Source: Maribacter sp. (GTDB taxonomy: Bacteria > Bacteroidota > Bacteroidia > Flavobacteriales > Flavobacteriaceae). Taken from it: DNA of 41,110 nucleotides. The position numbers were made by a program, and so were the translations under genes. The notes below the pieces were generated by a model. That model saw nothing but the letters and a program-made list of their open reading frames with translations. It was not told the origin of the DNA and searched no databases. Of the stretch, positions 16,543-24,622 are shown piece after piece. Numbering within the stretch: the first letter of the stretch is position 1; each line of letters starts with the position of its first letter. The stretch is taken from assembly GCA_020629285.1 (NCBI GenBank), contig JAHDDP010000027.1:1-41110 (forward strand). Reading direction: 5' to 3'.

Positions 16543-19452
16543 TTAATTCAGAATTGAATCGTAAATGGCTTGTTGAATTCTTGTTCTTAACCCAGATTTA
16601 ACTAAAAGTGTGTTAGATGCGGAAGGATATGTTCTATTGGATAAAAATACGTAGACTATTTCTTCTTCTGGATCAGCCCAAGTATACGTACCGGTAAAAC
16701 CACTGTGCCCAAAACTTTTTCTAGATACACAACCACAAGTAGGACCACTATGTTGCAACTGTGGCTTATCAAAACCTACTCCCCTACGCACATTATTATC
16801 ACAGAAATAACAGGTATTGAATTTCTTTACAGTTCTAGAATCGAAAAACTTAGTACCGCCATAATACCCATCTTGTAGATACATCTGCATGATCTTGGCA
16901 ACGTCATTAGCGTTACTGAAGAGACCGGCATGACCACCGACGCCTGCTTGCATTGCAGCACCCATATCATGAACGTAACCCTGTACTCTGCCATACCTAT
17001 AATAGTTATCTTCCTCAGAAGGAACAATCTTATTCTTGTCAAATTTCTCTAAAGGATTATATGAGGTATGGTTTGCCCCTATTCTATTGTATAGAAAATT
17101 AGATGTTAATCCGTCTAACCTTTGAACGTAACTTTCTTCGACTACCTTTTTCATTACATAATATGGTACGTCGCTATAACGATATCTGTTAGATTTTAAA
17201 TCTTGTCTACCTATTCTATTGTAAATTGAATCTTTATACGCATCTGCTAAATATAGATTGTCATACACTTTTGTTGAAAAACCAGGCAATGGTTTATTTC
17301 TATAAAATTCACCTGATGGTTTTTTATTTTCGTCTAAAGTATTTATGTAAAACGGAATCCAAGCTGGTAAACGGCCGTAATGGGAAAGTGCTTTTAAAAC
17401 AGTAACATTTTTAATTTCAGTGTTAGAATAATTTGGCACCAACTCTTCAAAAGTATTGTTCAAACCTATTCTACCTTCTTCCTCCATCTTCATTACCATT
17501 GGCAAAGTGGCCAATATTTTGGTTAAAGAAGCAAGATCATAAATGTAATCATTGGTTATTTTTTCTTTACTATCATAGGTAGGTTTACCAAAACTTTTCT
17601 GATAAATAACTTTTCCTTTTCTAGCAACTAAAACTTGAGCACCAGGAAACATTAAACTATCCAAACCATGGCTCATTAATTCATCTATTTCTCTAAGTCC
17701 TTTTGAGCTCATACCAACACGCTCTGGTATACTATATCCCAATCTACTTAATGATTTTACCTGAACGCCTGTATGCACAGGAAATTCTGGATGTGCAGAA
17801 ACAGGTATTTTACCTGTAGCACTAACAGCTCCAAATAATACTTCTGCCGTTTTCTCTTGTGCTATAGCACTATTTTGATAAGACATGACCACGCCATCAA
17901 TCATATCATATGATTTAACATCCAACAAGGCATATGGCTTAGCAAATACACAAAGTATAAGGTTAGAGGTACGTTCACTTCCTATGGCTTGCAACCAGTT
18001 TAGCTCTTTAGTTGAAAACTTATAGGACTTCCACGGACTTTCATTACTCTTATGATGACCAACAATAACTAAATTGAAATCTTTTAACTTAGCTTTTAAG
18101 GTATTGATATCATTTGCCTCAACTACTCTAACATCGGCATAATTCTTTAGCCCATCTACAAAAGCCTCGTTATCAGAATCGCCCATTTTCACATAAGCGA
18201 TTTTCTTATTATCAAGGTTTCTAATAGACAGTATATCGAGCTTATTTTTTACAACCGTAATTGCATTTTCAATAGCTTGCTCGTAAATAATATCATCTTC
18301 TAAGCTATTTAAATCTTCGTATAGATTATTTAAAGCAATAGGTCTGTACTTATTTAACCCTGCCTTATATTTCGCCATTAAAATCTTTTTGACAGAATAA
18401 GCCAAACGCTCTTCAGACAACTTACCCCTATTATAAGCCTTTGCTAATTTTTCTTTTGCGCTTACAATATTTTCAGGCATTAATAACATATCGTTACCTG
18501 CCATAAAAGCATCTAGTTCTACGCTACCATCTTTACCTTTTGTAGACACCCCTTTCATATTAAGTGCATCGGTAAATATCAATCCTTCGTAACCTAATTC
18601 TTCTTTTAGAATACCTGATATAATTTGTTCGGATAATGAAGAAGGCATTCCTTTTTTCATCTCAAGGGCAGGCACTTCTAAGTGAGCAACCATAATACTA
18701 CTTAAACCAGAACTAATTAATTTTTTAAAAGGATAAAGTTCTAGGCTGTCTAATCGTTTTCTCGAGAACGGTATTACCGGCAAATTGTGATGAGAATCTA
18801 CCTCTGTATCACCATGACCAGGAAAGTGTTTTCCATTTGCCAATACTCCTGCGCTCTCCATTCCGCGTGTAAAAGCTATTCCCTTTGCAACTACATTATC
18901 CCTATCCTCTCCAAAAGAACGATTGCCTATAATTGGATTTTTTGGATTTGTATTGATATCTAAATCAGGCGCAAAATTTATATGAACACCTAATCGTTTT
19001 GCATGCTTACCTATTTGGTAGCCTACTTTTTCAACAATAGAATTATCTTGAATTGCACCCAAGGTCATATTCCACGGAAAAGCATAAGTTGAATCTAAGC
19101 GCATAGATAGTCCCCATTCCGCATCCATACCAATAAGTAATGGAACTTTTGAGGCTTCTTGATAATCATTGGTAAGTTTAGCCTGACGTACAGGTCCACC
19201 TTTAGAAAAAATTACTCCGCCTAAATGCTCTTTTACTATTAAATTCTTGATTAAATCTGTTGCTTGCTTACTCTGATTGGAAGCAACGCTTACCATAAAT
19301 AGCTGACCTAACTTTTGGTCCAGACTCATTTGAGCGTATTGAGCATCTACCCATCTCTGCTGATTGGTGCTATCCTTAGTTACTAAAGGATTTTGAGCCA
19401 ATATACTTGAACAGCAAAACAACCCACAAATAAGAATAAAAATATAGCGCAT
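16543..19452 (-). CDS. GH3 beta-N-acetylglucosaminidase fused to a class C beta-lactamase-like domain
   Basis: 969 residues with signal peptide MRYIFILICGLFCCSSILAQ. Residues ~35-370 are a GH3 (NagZ-like) domain: KHFPGHGDT (208-216) carries the Asp-His dyad typical of N-acetylglucosaminidases, and D295 in FTDAL is the predicted nucleophile. Residues ~390-560 form the GH3 C-terminal alpha/beta domain. Residues ~575-969 are a serine beta-lactamase/penicillin-binding-like domain, with S642-x-x-K645 (SLTK), Y759-S-D in place of Y-x-N, and HSG (916-918) for the KTG box. The fusion is known in Bacteroidota and suggests exported peptidoglycan turnover, with one active site cutting glycan and the other perhaps a peptidase or esterase. 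It lies between a small conserved gene and bshA. Confidence 0.92.
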   Translation of the reverse strand: MRYIFILICGLFCCSSILAQNPLVTKDSTNQQRWVDAQYAQMSLDQKLGQLFMVSVASNQSKQATDLIKNLIVKEHLGGVIFSKGGPVRQAKLTNDYQEASKVPLLIGMDAEWGLSMRLDSTYAFPWNMTLGAIQDNSIVEKVGYQIGKHAKRLGVHINFAPDLDINTNPKNPIIGNRSFGEDRDNVVAKGIAFTRGMESAGVLANGKHFPGHGDTEVDSHHNLPVIPFSRKRLDSLELYPFKKLISSGLSSIMVAHLEVPALEMKKGMPSSLSEQIISGILKEELGYEGLIFTDALNMKGVSTKGKDGSVELDAFMAGNDMLLMPENIVSAKEKLAKAYNRGKLSEERLAYSVKKILMAKYKAGLNKYRPIALNNLYEDLNSLEDDIIYEQAIENAITVVKNKLDILSIRNLDNKKIAYVKMGDSDNEAFVDGLKNYADVRVVEANDINTLKAKLKDFNLVIVGHHKSNESPWKSYKFSTKELNWLQAIGSERTSNLILCVFAKPYALLDVKSYDMIDGVVMSYQNSAIAQEKTAEVLFGAVSATGKIPVSAHPEFPVHTGVQVKSLSRLGYSIPERVGMSSKGLREIDELMSHGLDSLMFPGAQVLVARKGKVIYQKSFGKPTYDSKEKITNDYIYDLASLTKILATLPMVMKMEEEGRIGLNNTFEELVPNYSNTEIKNVTVLKALSHYGRLPAWIPFYINTLDENKKPSGEFYRNKPLPGFSTKVYDNLYLADAYKDSIYNRIGRQDLKSNRYRYSDVPYYVMKKVVEESYVQRLDGLTSNFLYNRIGANHTSYNPLEKFDKNKIVPSEEDNYYRYGRVQGYVHDMGAAMQAGVGGHAGLFSNANDVAKIMQMYLQDGYYGGTKFFDSRTVKKFNTCYFCDNNVRRGVGFDKPQLQHSGPTCGCVSRKSFGHSGFTGTYTWADPEEEIVYVFLSNRTYPSASNTLLVKSGLRTRIQQAIYDSILN

Positions 19453-19546
19453 AAAAAAATATGTACTGAGATAACTATTATGGATTGAAATTATTGCATT
19501 TCATCGATAAAACCCAATAAATTCCGACAGTTAAGAAGAAATTATG

Positions 19547-20029
19547 TTAAAGAAAACGAGCATGCCAGCTCTCGGACGCAGGTACTTCCCAATGCTGCAA
19601 ATACTCCCCTTTATTGGCAACCAGATTGTTAAATACGATTGTGTTTTTTGAAATCGCTTTTTGTTTCGCCATAGCCTTAAAATCAACTAAGCTTTTATAA
19701 GCTACAAATTCACCCTGTTTATAGGATACATTCATCTTGTCCAGCAACAAGACATCGTACTTCTTTTCCAATGCCTGAATAAAATGCACAGATGCATCTA
19801 TTGAACAGCCTGTAGCACCTTGTAATGTTTGGTCTAGGGCTATGATAATAAATCGTTTATATTTAATCTCGTAGCCTGCTTTTAAATCATTGCCATGCGC
19901 TGTCCAAGAAGTTAAAAAAGTTTTTAAATCTGCTTCAATTTCATCCATTTCCTTCTCAGAAAACGATCGATTACATTGGTATATCCAAACTCTTGCAGTC
20001 TCAGGTAACGTATTAAATTCTACTAGCAA
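19547..20029 (-). CDS. Conserved small protein of unknown function (often mislabelled 'ABC transporter ATPase')
   Basis: 160 residues with no signal peptide or membrane segment. It begins MLVEFNTLPETARVWIYQ and contains WTAHGNDLKAGYEI and a C-terminal HWEVPASESWHARFL. I recognise it as a Flavobacteriia/Bacteroidota family often named ABC transporter ATPase, yet no Walker A (GxxxxGKS/T), Walker B or LSGGQ motif exists and it is far too short; the label should not be used. It starts 18 bases after the Fe-S protein gene stop and probably shares its transcript. A soluble regulator or accessory factor is possible; the function is unknown. Confidence 0.85.
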   Translation of the reverse strand: MLVEFNTLPETARVWIYQCNRSFSEKEMDEIEADLKTFLTSWTAHGNDLKAGYEIKYKRFIIIALDQTLQGATGCSIDASVHFIQALEKKYDVLLLDKMNVSYKQGEFVAYKSLVDFKAMAKQKAISKNTIVFNNLVANKGEYLQHWEVPASESWHARFL

Positions 20030-20047
20030 ATTTTACTTTTTTTTAAA

Positions 20048-20839
20048 TTATAGATCTTCGGCGGCCGCAATCATTTCGGCAATATCCATTACTGCAATAT
20101 CTGCTTCCTTTTCTTTGTTCTTAACACCATCTGTCATCATGGTATTACAAAATGGGCAACCTGCAGCTATTATCTCCGGTTTAGTCTCTAAAGCTTGTTC
20201 TGTACGTTCTATATTAACATCCTTATCGCCCTTTTCAGGTTCCTTGAACATTTGTGCTCCACCTGCTCCACAACAAAGACCTCTTTGCTTACAGCTTTTC
20301 ATCTCAATAAGCTCGGCATCTAGTTTTCTTATTAAGTCCCTAGGCGCTTCATATACTCCATTTGCCCTACCCAAATAGCACGGGTCATGAAAAGTAATAC
20401 GCTTTCCCTTAAAGGACCCACCTTCCATAGAAATTCTACCTTCAGACAATAGGTCTTTTAGAAACTGTGTATGGTGAACCACTTCATAGTTGCCGCCCAA
20501 GCCCGGATATTCATTTTTTATGGTATTGAAACAGTGAGGACATGCCGTAACTATTTTCTTTATTTCATAGGCATTTAAAACCTCTATATTGGTCACTGCC
20601 TGCATTTGAAACAGAAACTCGTTACCTGCGCGTTTTGCAGGATCACCCGTACAACTCTCTTCTGTACCTAATACAGCAAAAGAAACATTGGCCTTGTTCA
20701 AAATTTTCACAAAAGCTTTCGTTATTTTCTTTGCCCTATCATCAAAACTACCAGCACAACCTACCCAAAACAACACTTCAGGTACAGTTCCCGACGCAAA
20801 AAATTCTGCCATTGTAGGCACTTTTAATTCACTTGCCAT
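20048..20839 (-). CDS. Cysteine-rich (CCG-domain) Fe-S protein, HdrB/GlpC/LutA-like
   Basis: 263 residues with two CCG-type domains (PF02754). The first shows C28 (VGCAGSFDDR) and ACPHCFNT; the second shows HDPCYLGR, LCCGAGGAQMF and GCPFCNTMM. Such modules bind a non-cubane or cubane Fe-S cluster, or handle disulfides, in heterodisulfide reductase B, GlpC, LutA and DsrK-type subunits. No membrane segment is seen. The gene begins eight bases after the membrane Fe-S gene stop, and the pair resembles the HdrB and HdrC parts of one oxidoreductase attached to the inner membrane. The physiological substrate is unknown, since no lactate, glycerol-phosphate or sulfur gene lies nearby. Confidence 0.88.
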   Translation of the reverse strand: MASELKVPTMAEFFASGTVPEVLFWVGCAGSFDDRAKKITKAFVKILNKANVSFAVLGTEESCTGDPAKRAGNEFLFQMQAVTNIEVLNAYEIKKIVTACPHCFNTIKNEYPGLGGNYEVVHHTQFLKDLLSEGRISMEGGSFKGKRITFHDPCYLGRANGVYEAPRDLIRKLDAELIEMKSCKQRGLCCGAGGAQMFKEPEKGDKDVNIERTEQALETKPEIIAAGCPFCNTMMTDGVKNKEKEADIAVMDIAEMIAAAEDL

Positions 20840-20847
20840 ATCTATCT

Positions 20848-22173
20848 TTAAGATTCTTTACTCCAATTTAAACGGTCCATTTGGTTAAATGGCCAAGGTG
20901 CTCCATTATTTTCAATATTACCCATCATATTATTCAAATCTGTCGGAGCAGCAGATTGTTCCATTACCAAATACTGTCTCATATCCATAATTATGGAAAG
21001 AGGGTCAATACTAATTGGGCAGGCTTGAACACAAGCATTACAAGATGTACATGCCCATAATTCTTCTGGGGTAATATAATCGTTCAACAATTGTTTACCG
21101 TCATCTTTAAACTCGCCTTTATTAGCATCGATATTCTTACCAACTTCTTCTAGACGGTCACGAGTATCCATCATGATCTTACGAGGAGATAATTTTTTTC
21201 CGGTCTGATTAGCGGGACACTCACTAGTACAACGACCACATTCGGTACAAGTATAAGCATTTAGTAATTGCACCCAACTCAAATCTTGCACGTCTGATGC
21301 ACCAAACTTATCTGGAACAGCAGCATCTTCTGCAGGTTCAGCATAAGGATCTGCATCTGGGTCCATCATCATTTTAACTTCATCAGTAACTGATTGCAAG
21401 TTTTTGAATTGTCCCTTTGGTGTCAACTTCCCGTAATACGTATTTGGGAATGCAAGTAAAATATGTAAGTGCTTTGAGTAGTAAAGATAATTTAGGAAAA
21501 ATAAGATTCCAGCAATATGCAGCCACCAAGCGGTACGCTCTAATAACACCAAACTAGAAATGGACATACCATCAAACAAAGGAGCGATCATACTACTAAT
21601 AGGAAAGGAACCTGCCTGTACGTAGTGGTCAGCACCCATTTGTTGCAACTGATAATCTGCACCGTTCATGGTCAGAAAAAGTACCATTAATACTACTTCT
21701 ATATACAAAATAAGGTTACCATCATTCTTTGGCCAACCTTCCATTTCCGGTTTAAAAAATCGTTTTAACTTAATAACGTTTCTTCTAATCCAGAATATAA
21801 CTACGGCAACAATAACCAATAAAGCAAGCACTTCAAAAGACCCTATTAAGAAATCATAAACAGGTCCTAATACGGCAAATAACCTATGCGTACCAAAAAT
21901 ACCATCTAAAATAATTTCTAAAACTTCAATATTGATAATTACGAAACCTATATATACGATAATATGTAAAGCTCCTGCAATGGGCCTGACTACCATTTTG
22001 GATTGCCCAAGGGCAATCTTTGCCATATTTTTCCAACGTTGTGGCTTATTATCCGTTAACGATTCTTCTTTTCCTAAAAAAATATTACGTTTTAATCTAG
22101 AAACATTTTTTACGAAAAAACCAATACCTGCTACAAGCAGTATTACAAAAATTACATTCGGGAGATATTGCAT
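20848..22173 (-). CDS. Membrane-bound 4Fe-4S oxidoreductase subunit (HdrC/NarI-like domain fusion)
   Basis: 441 residues. The N-terminal half has about five membrane helices (around 5-22, 66-90, 106-128, 155-170 and 207-232), with histidines H70, H219, H235 and H237 in or near helices that could bind heme, as in NarI/HdrE-type quinone-linked subunits. The C-terminal half has two 4Fe-4S motifs: C309-x2-C312-x2-C315-x3-C319 and C375-x2-C378-x2-C381-x3-C385, the HdrC arrangement. Together with the next gene (CCG protein) it should form a membrane complex that passes electrons between quinones and a cytoplasmic substrate. The order (membrane part first, clusters last) is the reverse of QmoC. Partner substrate unknown. 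Confidence 0.88.
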   Translation of the reverse strand: MQYLPNVIFVILLVAGIGFFVKNVSRLKRNIFLGKEESLTDNKPQRWKNMAKIALGQSKMVVRPIAGALHIIVYIGFVIINIEVLEIILDGIFGTHRLFAVLGPVYDFLIGSFEVLALLVIVAVVIFWIRRNVIKLKRFFKPEMEGWPKNDGNLILYIEVVLMVLFLTMNGADYQLQQMGADHYVQAGSFPISSMIAPLFDGMSISSLVLLERTAWWLHIAGILFFLNYLYYSKHLHILLAFPNTYYGKLTPKGQFKNLQSVTDEVKMMMDPDADPYAEPAEDAAVPDKFGASDVQDLSWVQLLNAYTCTECGRCTSECPANQTGKKLSPRKIMMDTRDRLEEVGKNIDANKGEFKDDGKQLLNDYITPEELWACTSCNACVQACPISIDPLSIIMDMRQYLVMEQSAAPTDLNNMMGNIENNGAPWPFNQMDRLNWSKES

Positions 22174-22188
22174 ATAATTAAGTCTTCT

Positions 22189-23154
22189 TTACTTCTCAAT
22201 AGAATTTGTGGCCGGATCATTTTCTGGCAACTCGTAGTCTTTCTGCTTTTTACCAAACACAGAAACATTAACATACCTTTTTGGATTCAAACGAAAATCT
22301 TGCAAAAGTAAGTCTAATTCACGTGATGCATTATTTAAATTGGTATATAATTCTTTATCGTTCATTAGTAAACCAAGTGATCCATCACCATTTTCTATCT
22401 TGTTGGTCACCTTATCCAAACTGGCCATAGTAGATTCTAAACTAGCCAAGGTCTTACCTAGTCCGGCAGAATTTAAAGAATCTGAAAGTTTTGCGAAATT
22501 AGCAGTCAACTGTTCAAAATTCTCAAAAGAATTATTCAATTTATCCTTATTCTTGTCTAAAACCGAATTAAGCTGAGTAGCACTACCGTTTAAATTAGCT
22601 ATTAAAGTGTTTAAACCTCCAATTACTTCTTTTAATTCTTTTTTGGTATTCATATCCAAAACTGAATTTACATTGACCAAAACGGAGTCTGCATCAGAAA
22701 TTGCCGTTTCGACTTTACGTACCAACGGATTTAATTTTTGTTGTGCCAAATCTGTAATACCTGGTCTTGTTTCTGTACGTAATGTATCACCAGATTGCGC
22801 TAAAGCCTCATCAAAAACAGGTTTGATCTGTAATCCCTTACCACCAATAATACCGGTATCGTAAAGTTCGACAGTACTATTTTTAGAAAACTTAAACTCA
22901 TTACCAACAGTAAACGTCACCAATAAATTTCCCTTTTCATCTAAAAATCTAATATCGTTTACTTTACCAACACTAAATCCGTTTATAGAGACATTAGTAC
23001 CTGATTGTAAGCCACCAACATTTGGGTATACGGCAAAAAACGTTTTACTATTATCAAATATAGGAGTTGACTTTAAATAGCTGAACCCCATGATGAACAG
23101 CAATATGCCACCAATTACGATAATTCCTGTTTTTAATTCTCTAGATAGTTTCAA
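22189..23154 (-). CDS. MlaD/MCE-family lipid-transport protein
   Basis: 321 residues. One N-terminal membrane helix (about 10-28) anchors the protein in the inner membrane with the rest in the periplasm. Residues ~37-115 are the MlaD/MCE domain (PF02470): AVYPNVGGLQSGTNVSINGFSVGKV is diagnostic. Residues ~140-280 are a long coiled-coil/helical part rich in Asn, Leu and Ser, as in the tubular MCE proteins. The function is phospholipid movement between inner and outer membranes. No MlaE permease or MlaF ATPase gene is adjacent, so the partners lie elsewhere. It is 47 bases downstream of the amidase gene and 15 bases upstream of the membrane Fe-S gene. Confidence 0.92.
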   Translation of the reverse strand: MKLSRELKTGIIVIGGILLFIMGFSYLKSTPIFDNSKTFFAVYPNVGGLQSGTNVSINGFSVGKVNDIRFLDEKGNLLVTFTVGNEFKFSKNSTVELYDTGIIGGKGLQIKPVFDEALAQSGDTLRTETRPGITDLAQQKLNPLVRKVETAISDADSVLVNVNSVLDMNTKKELKEVIGGLNTLIANLNGSATQLNSVLDKNKDKLNNSFENFEQLTANFAKLSDSLNSAGLGKTLASLESTMASLDKVTNKIENGDGSLGLLMNDKELYTNLNNASRELDLLLQDFRLNPKRYVNVSVFGKKQKDYELPENDPATNSIEK

Positions 23155-23201
23155 ACAAATATGTTTTTAGTCCTCTCAAAATTATGAATAAATTTTGCAA
23201 C

Positions 23202-24518
23202 TTATGGTCTTAAATTAGAAACCTCGTCAATAGCGTCTTTAATAGGAATTCTTTCTCCTAACCTATAGGCAACAATATAAGCCGTTGCATATCCTTTTTC
23301 TTGGGCTTGAGTCTGCATCATTTTTGCTTCCCTATACGACCTTGTTTCACCGTACATATAACGATATAAGTTTTTATATGGCTCTTGAGATAGGTTAGAC
23401 AATCCTTTAAAATTGTTTGAATTAAGTGCTACATTTTTACTACTGGCCATTAATTGAATTTTAAAGACAATAGAATTTGCAACTTCTTTTTCATTGATCG
23501 CTTCTTCAACCTTAACGACAGGCGCCTCTGCCACTTCTTTTATTTCTTCAACTTTTGGTGACGTACTAACCTCTGTTGGCTTCTCTACTTCGGCAACTTC
23601 TTCTTTTACAGGCTCAAGAACAGCCTCTTTGACCGGTTCTATAACAACCTCTTTCTTATCCTCTACCTTTTCTACAATTTCTTTTGTAATTGGAGGGGCT
23701 GTTGGTTTGGCAACAACGGTTTCAACATTCTTCGTAGTTGGTTGAACTCCTTCTTTATAATGTAAAATCGCCTTGGCAATTGCATCGCCCATTTCATTTT
23801 GACCTTTTGTAGAGTTTAAATAAGCCCCTTCATCTTTATTGGTCAAAAAACCTGTTTCTACCAAAACACTGGGCATAAAAGTTTGATGCAATACAATAAA
23901 ACCTGCCTGTTTCACCTTTCTGTCTGTTCTTTTAAGTTTCTTAGAAAAATTTTCTTGAATCATTGAAGCCAATGCTACACTTTGATCTAAAAATTCTTCT
24001 TGCATTATGGTAAGGCCTATAACCGATTCTGGTGAGTTAATATCATAATCGGCATATCTATTCTCATAATTATCCTCTAAGTAGATTACGGAGTTTTCTT
24101 TCTTGGCTATTTCAAAATTTTGCTTGTTGGCATGAAGCCCTAATACAAAAGTACCCGCACCATGCGCATCTGAAGTATGCGAATCGCAATGCACAGAAAC
24201 AAACAAATCTGCATTTGCTTTATTTGCCACTTCCCCTCTAACGTATAAATCAATAAAAGTGTCGTCTTTACGAGTGTAAATAACTTTTATATCCTTGTTA
24301 TTCGAAAGAATTTCACCAACTTTCAAAACAATGTTCAGAGCTATTTGTTTCTCTAAATAACCGTTACCTAAATTACCAGGATCATGCCCACCGTGCCCGG
24401 CATCAAGAACGACAATAAACGGATCATCTGATTCATTTTCTTTGTCAGACGCTGTAAAAGACAGCAGTAATAACGCTGTAGTTAAAACTAAAGAAATGCT
24501 AAAGAATTTTATTTTCAT
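23202..24518 (-). CDS. N-acetylmuramoyl-L-alanine amidase with SPOR-like C-terminus
   Basis: 438 residues. A signal sequence (residues 1-23, ending LLLLSFTAS) leads to an Amidase_3 catalytic domain (about 34-255). Its zinc ligands and catalytic glutamate are in place: H42 (DAGHGG), E56, H110 (SVHCDS) and E221 (VETGFL). A Pro/Glu/Lys/Val-rich, low-complexity linker follows (about 258-340), with repeats of the form 'EPVKE'. Residues ~345-438 (VFKIQLMASSK ... ATAYIVAYRLGER) look like a SPOR-type peptidoglycan-binding domain. It cuts the stem peptide from MurNAc, mainly in daughter-cell separation. It heads the long minus-strand run and is divergent from lptD, with 104 to 143 bases between starts. 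Confidence 0.93.
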   Translation of the reverse strand: MKIKFFSISLVLTTALLLLSFTASDKENESDDPFIVVLDAGHGGHDPGNLGNGYLEKQIALNIVLKVGEILSNNKDIKVIYTRKDDTFIDLYVRGEVANKANADLFVSVHCDSHTSDAHGAGTFVLGLHANKQNFEIAKKENSVIYLEDNYENRYADYDINSPESVIGLTIMQEEFLDQSVALASMIQENFSKKLKRTDRKVKQAGFIVLHQTFMPSVLVETGFLTNKDEGAYLNSTKGQNEMGDAIAKAILHYKEGVQPTTKNVETVVAKPTAPPITKEIVEKVEDKKEVVIEPVKEAVLEPVKEEVAEVEKPTEVSTSPKVEEIKEVAEAPVVKVEEAINEKEVANSIVFKIQLMASSKNVALNSNNFKGLSNLSQEPYKNLYRYMYGETRSYREAKMMQTQAQEKGYATAYIVAYRLGERIPIKDAIDEVSNLRP

Positions 24519-24594
24519 ATGTGTTAGGGATTTTATCGCCCTTATAATGGTTAAATTTATTGTAAGACCCTACATACGGATTAAAAAATATATG

Positions 24595-24602
24595 TAAGTT
24601 TG
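24595..24602 (+). promoter_or_regulatory. Bacteroidota -7 promoter box (TAAGTTTG) for lptD
   Basis: TAAGTTTG matches TAnnTTTG. A start near 24608 would place the TTG codons at 24623 and 24662 downstream in the message. No good TTG is found at the -33 spacing, so support is moderate. It lies in the divergent gap with the amidase gene. Confidence 0.4.
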
Positions 24603-24622
24603 ACATCTTAAATAACGGCTCA

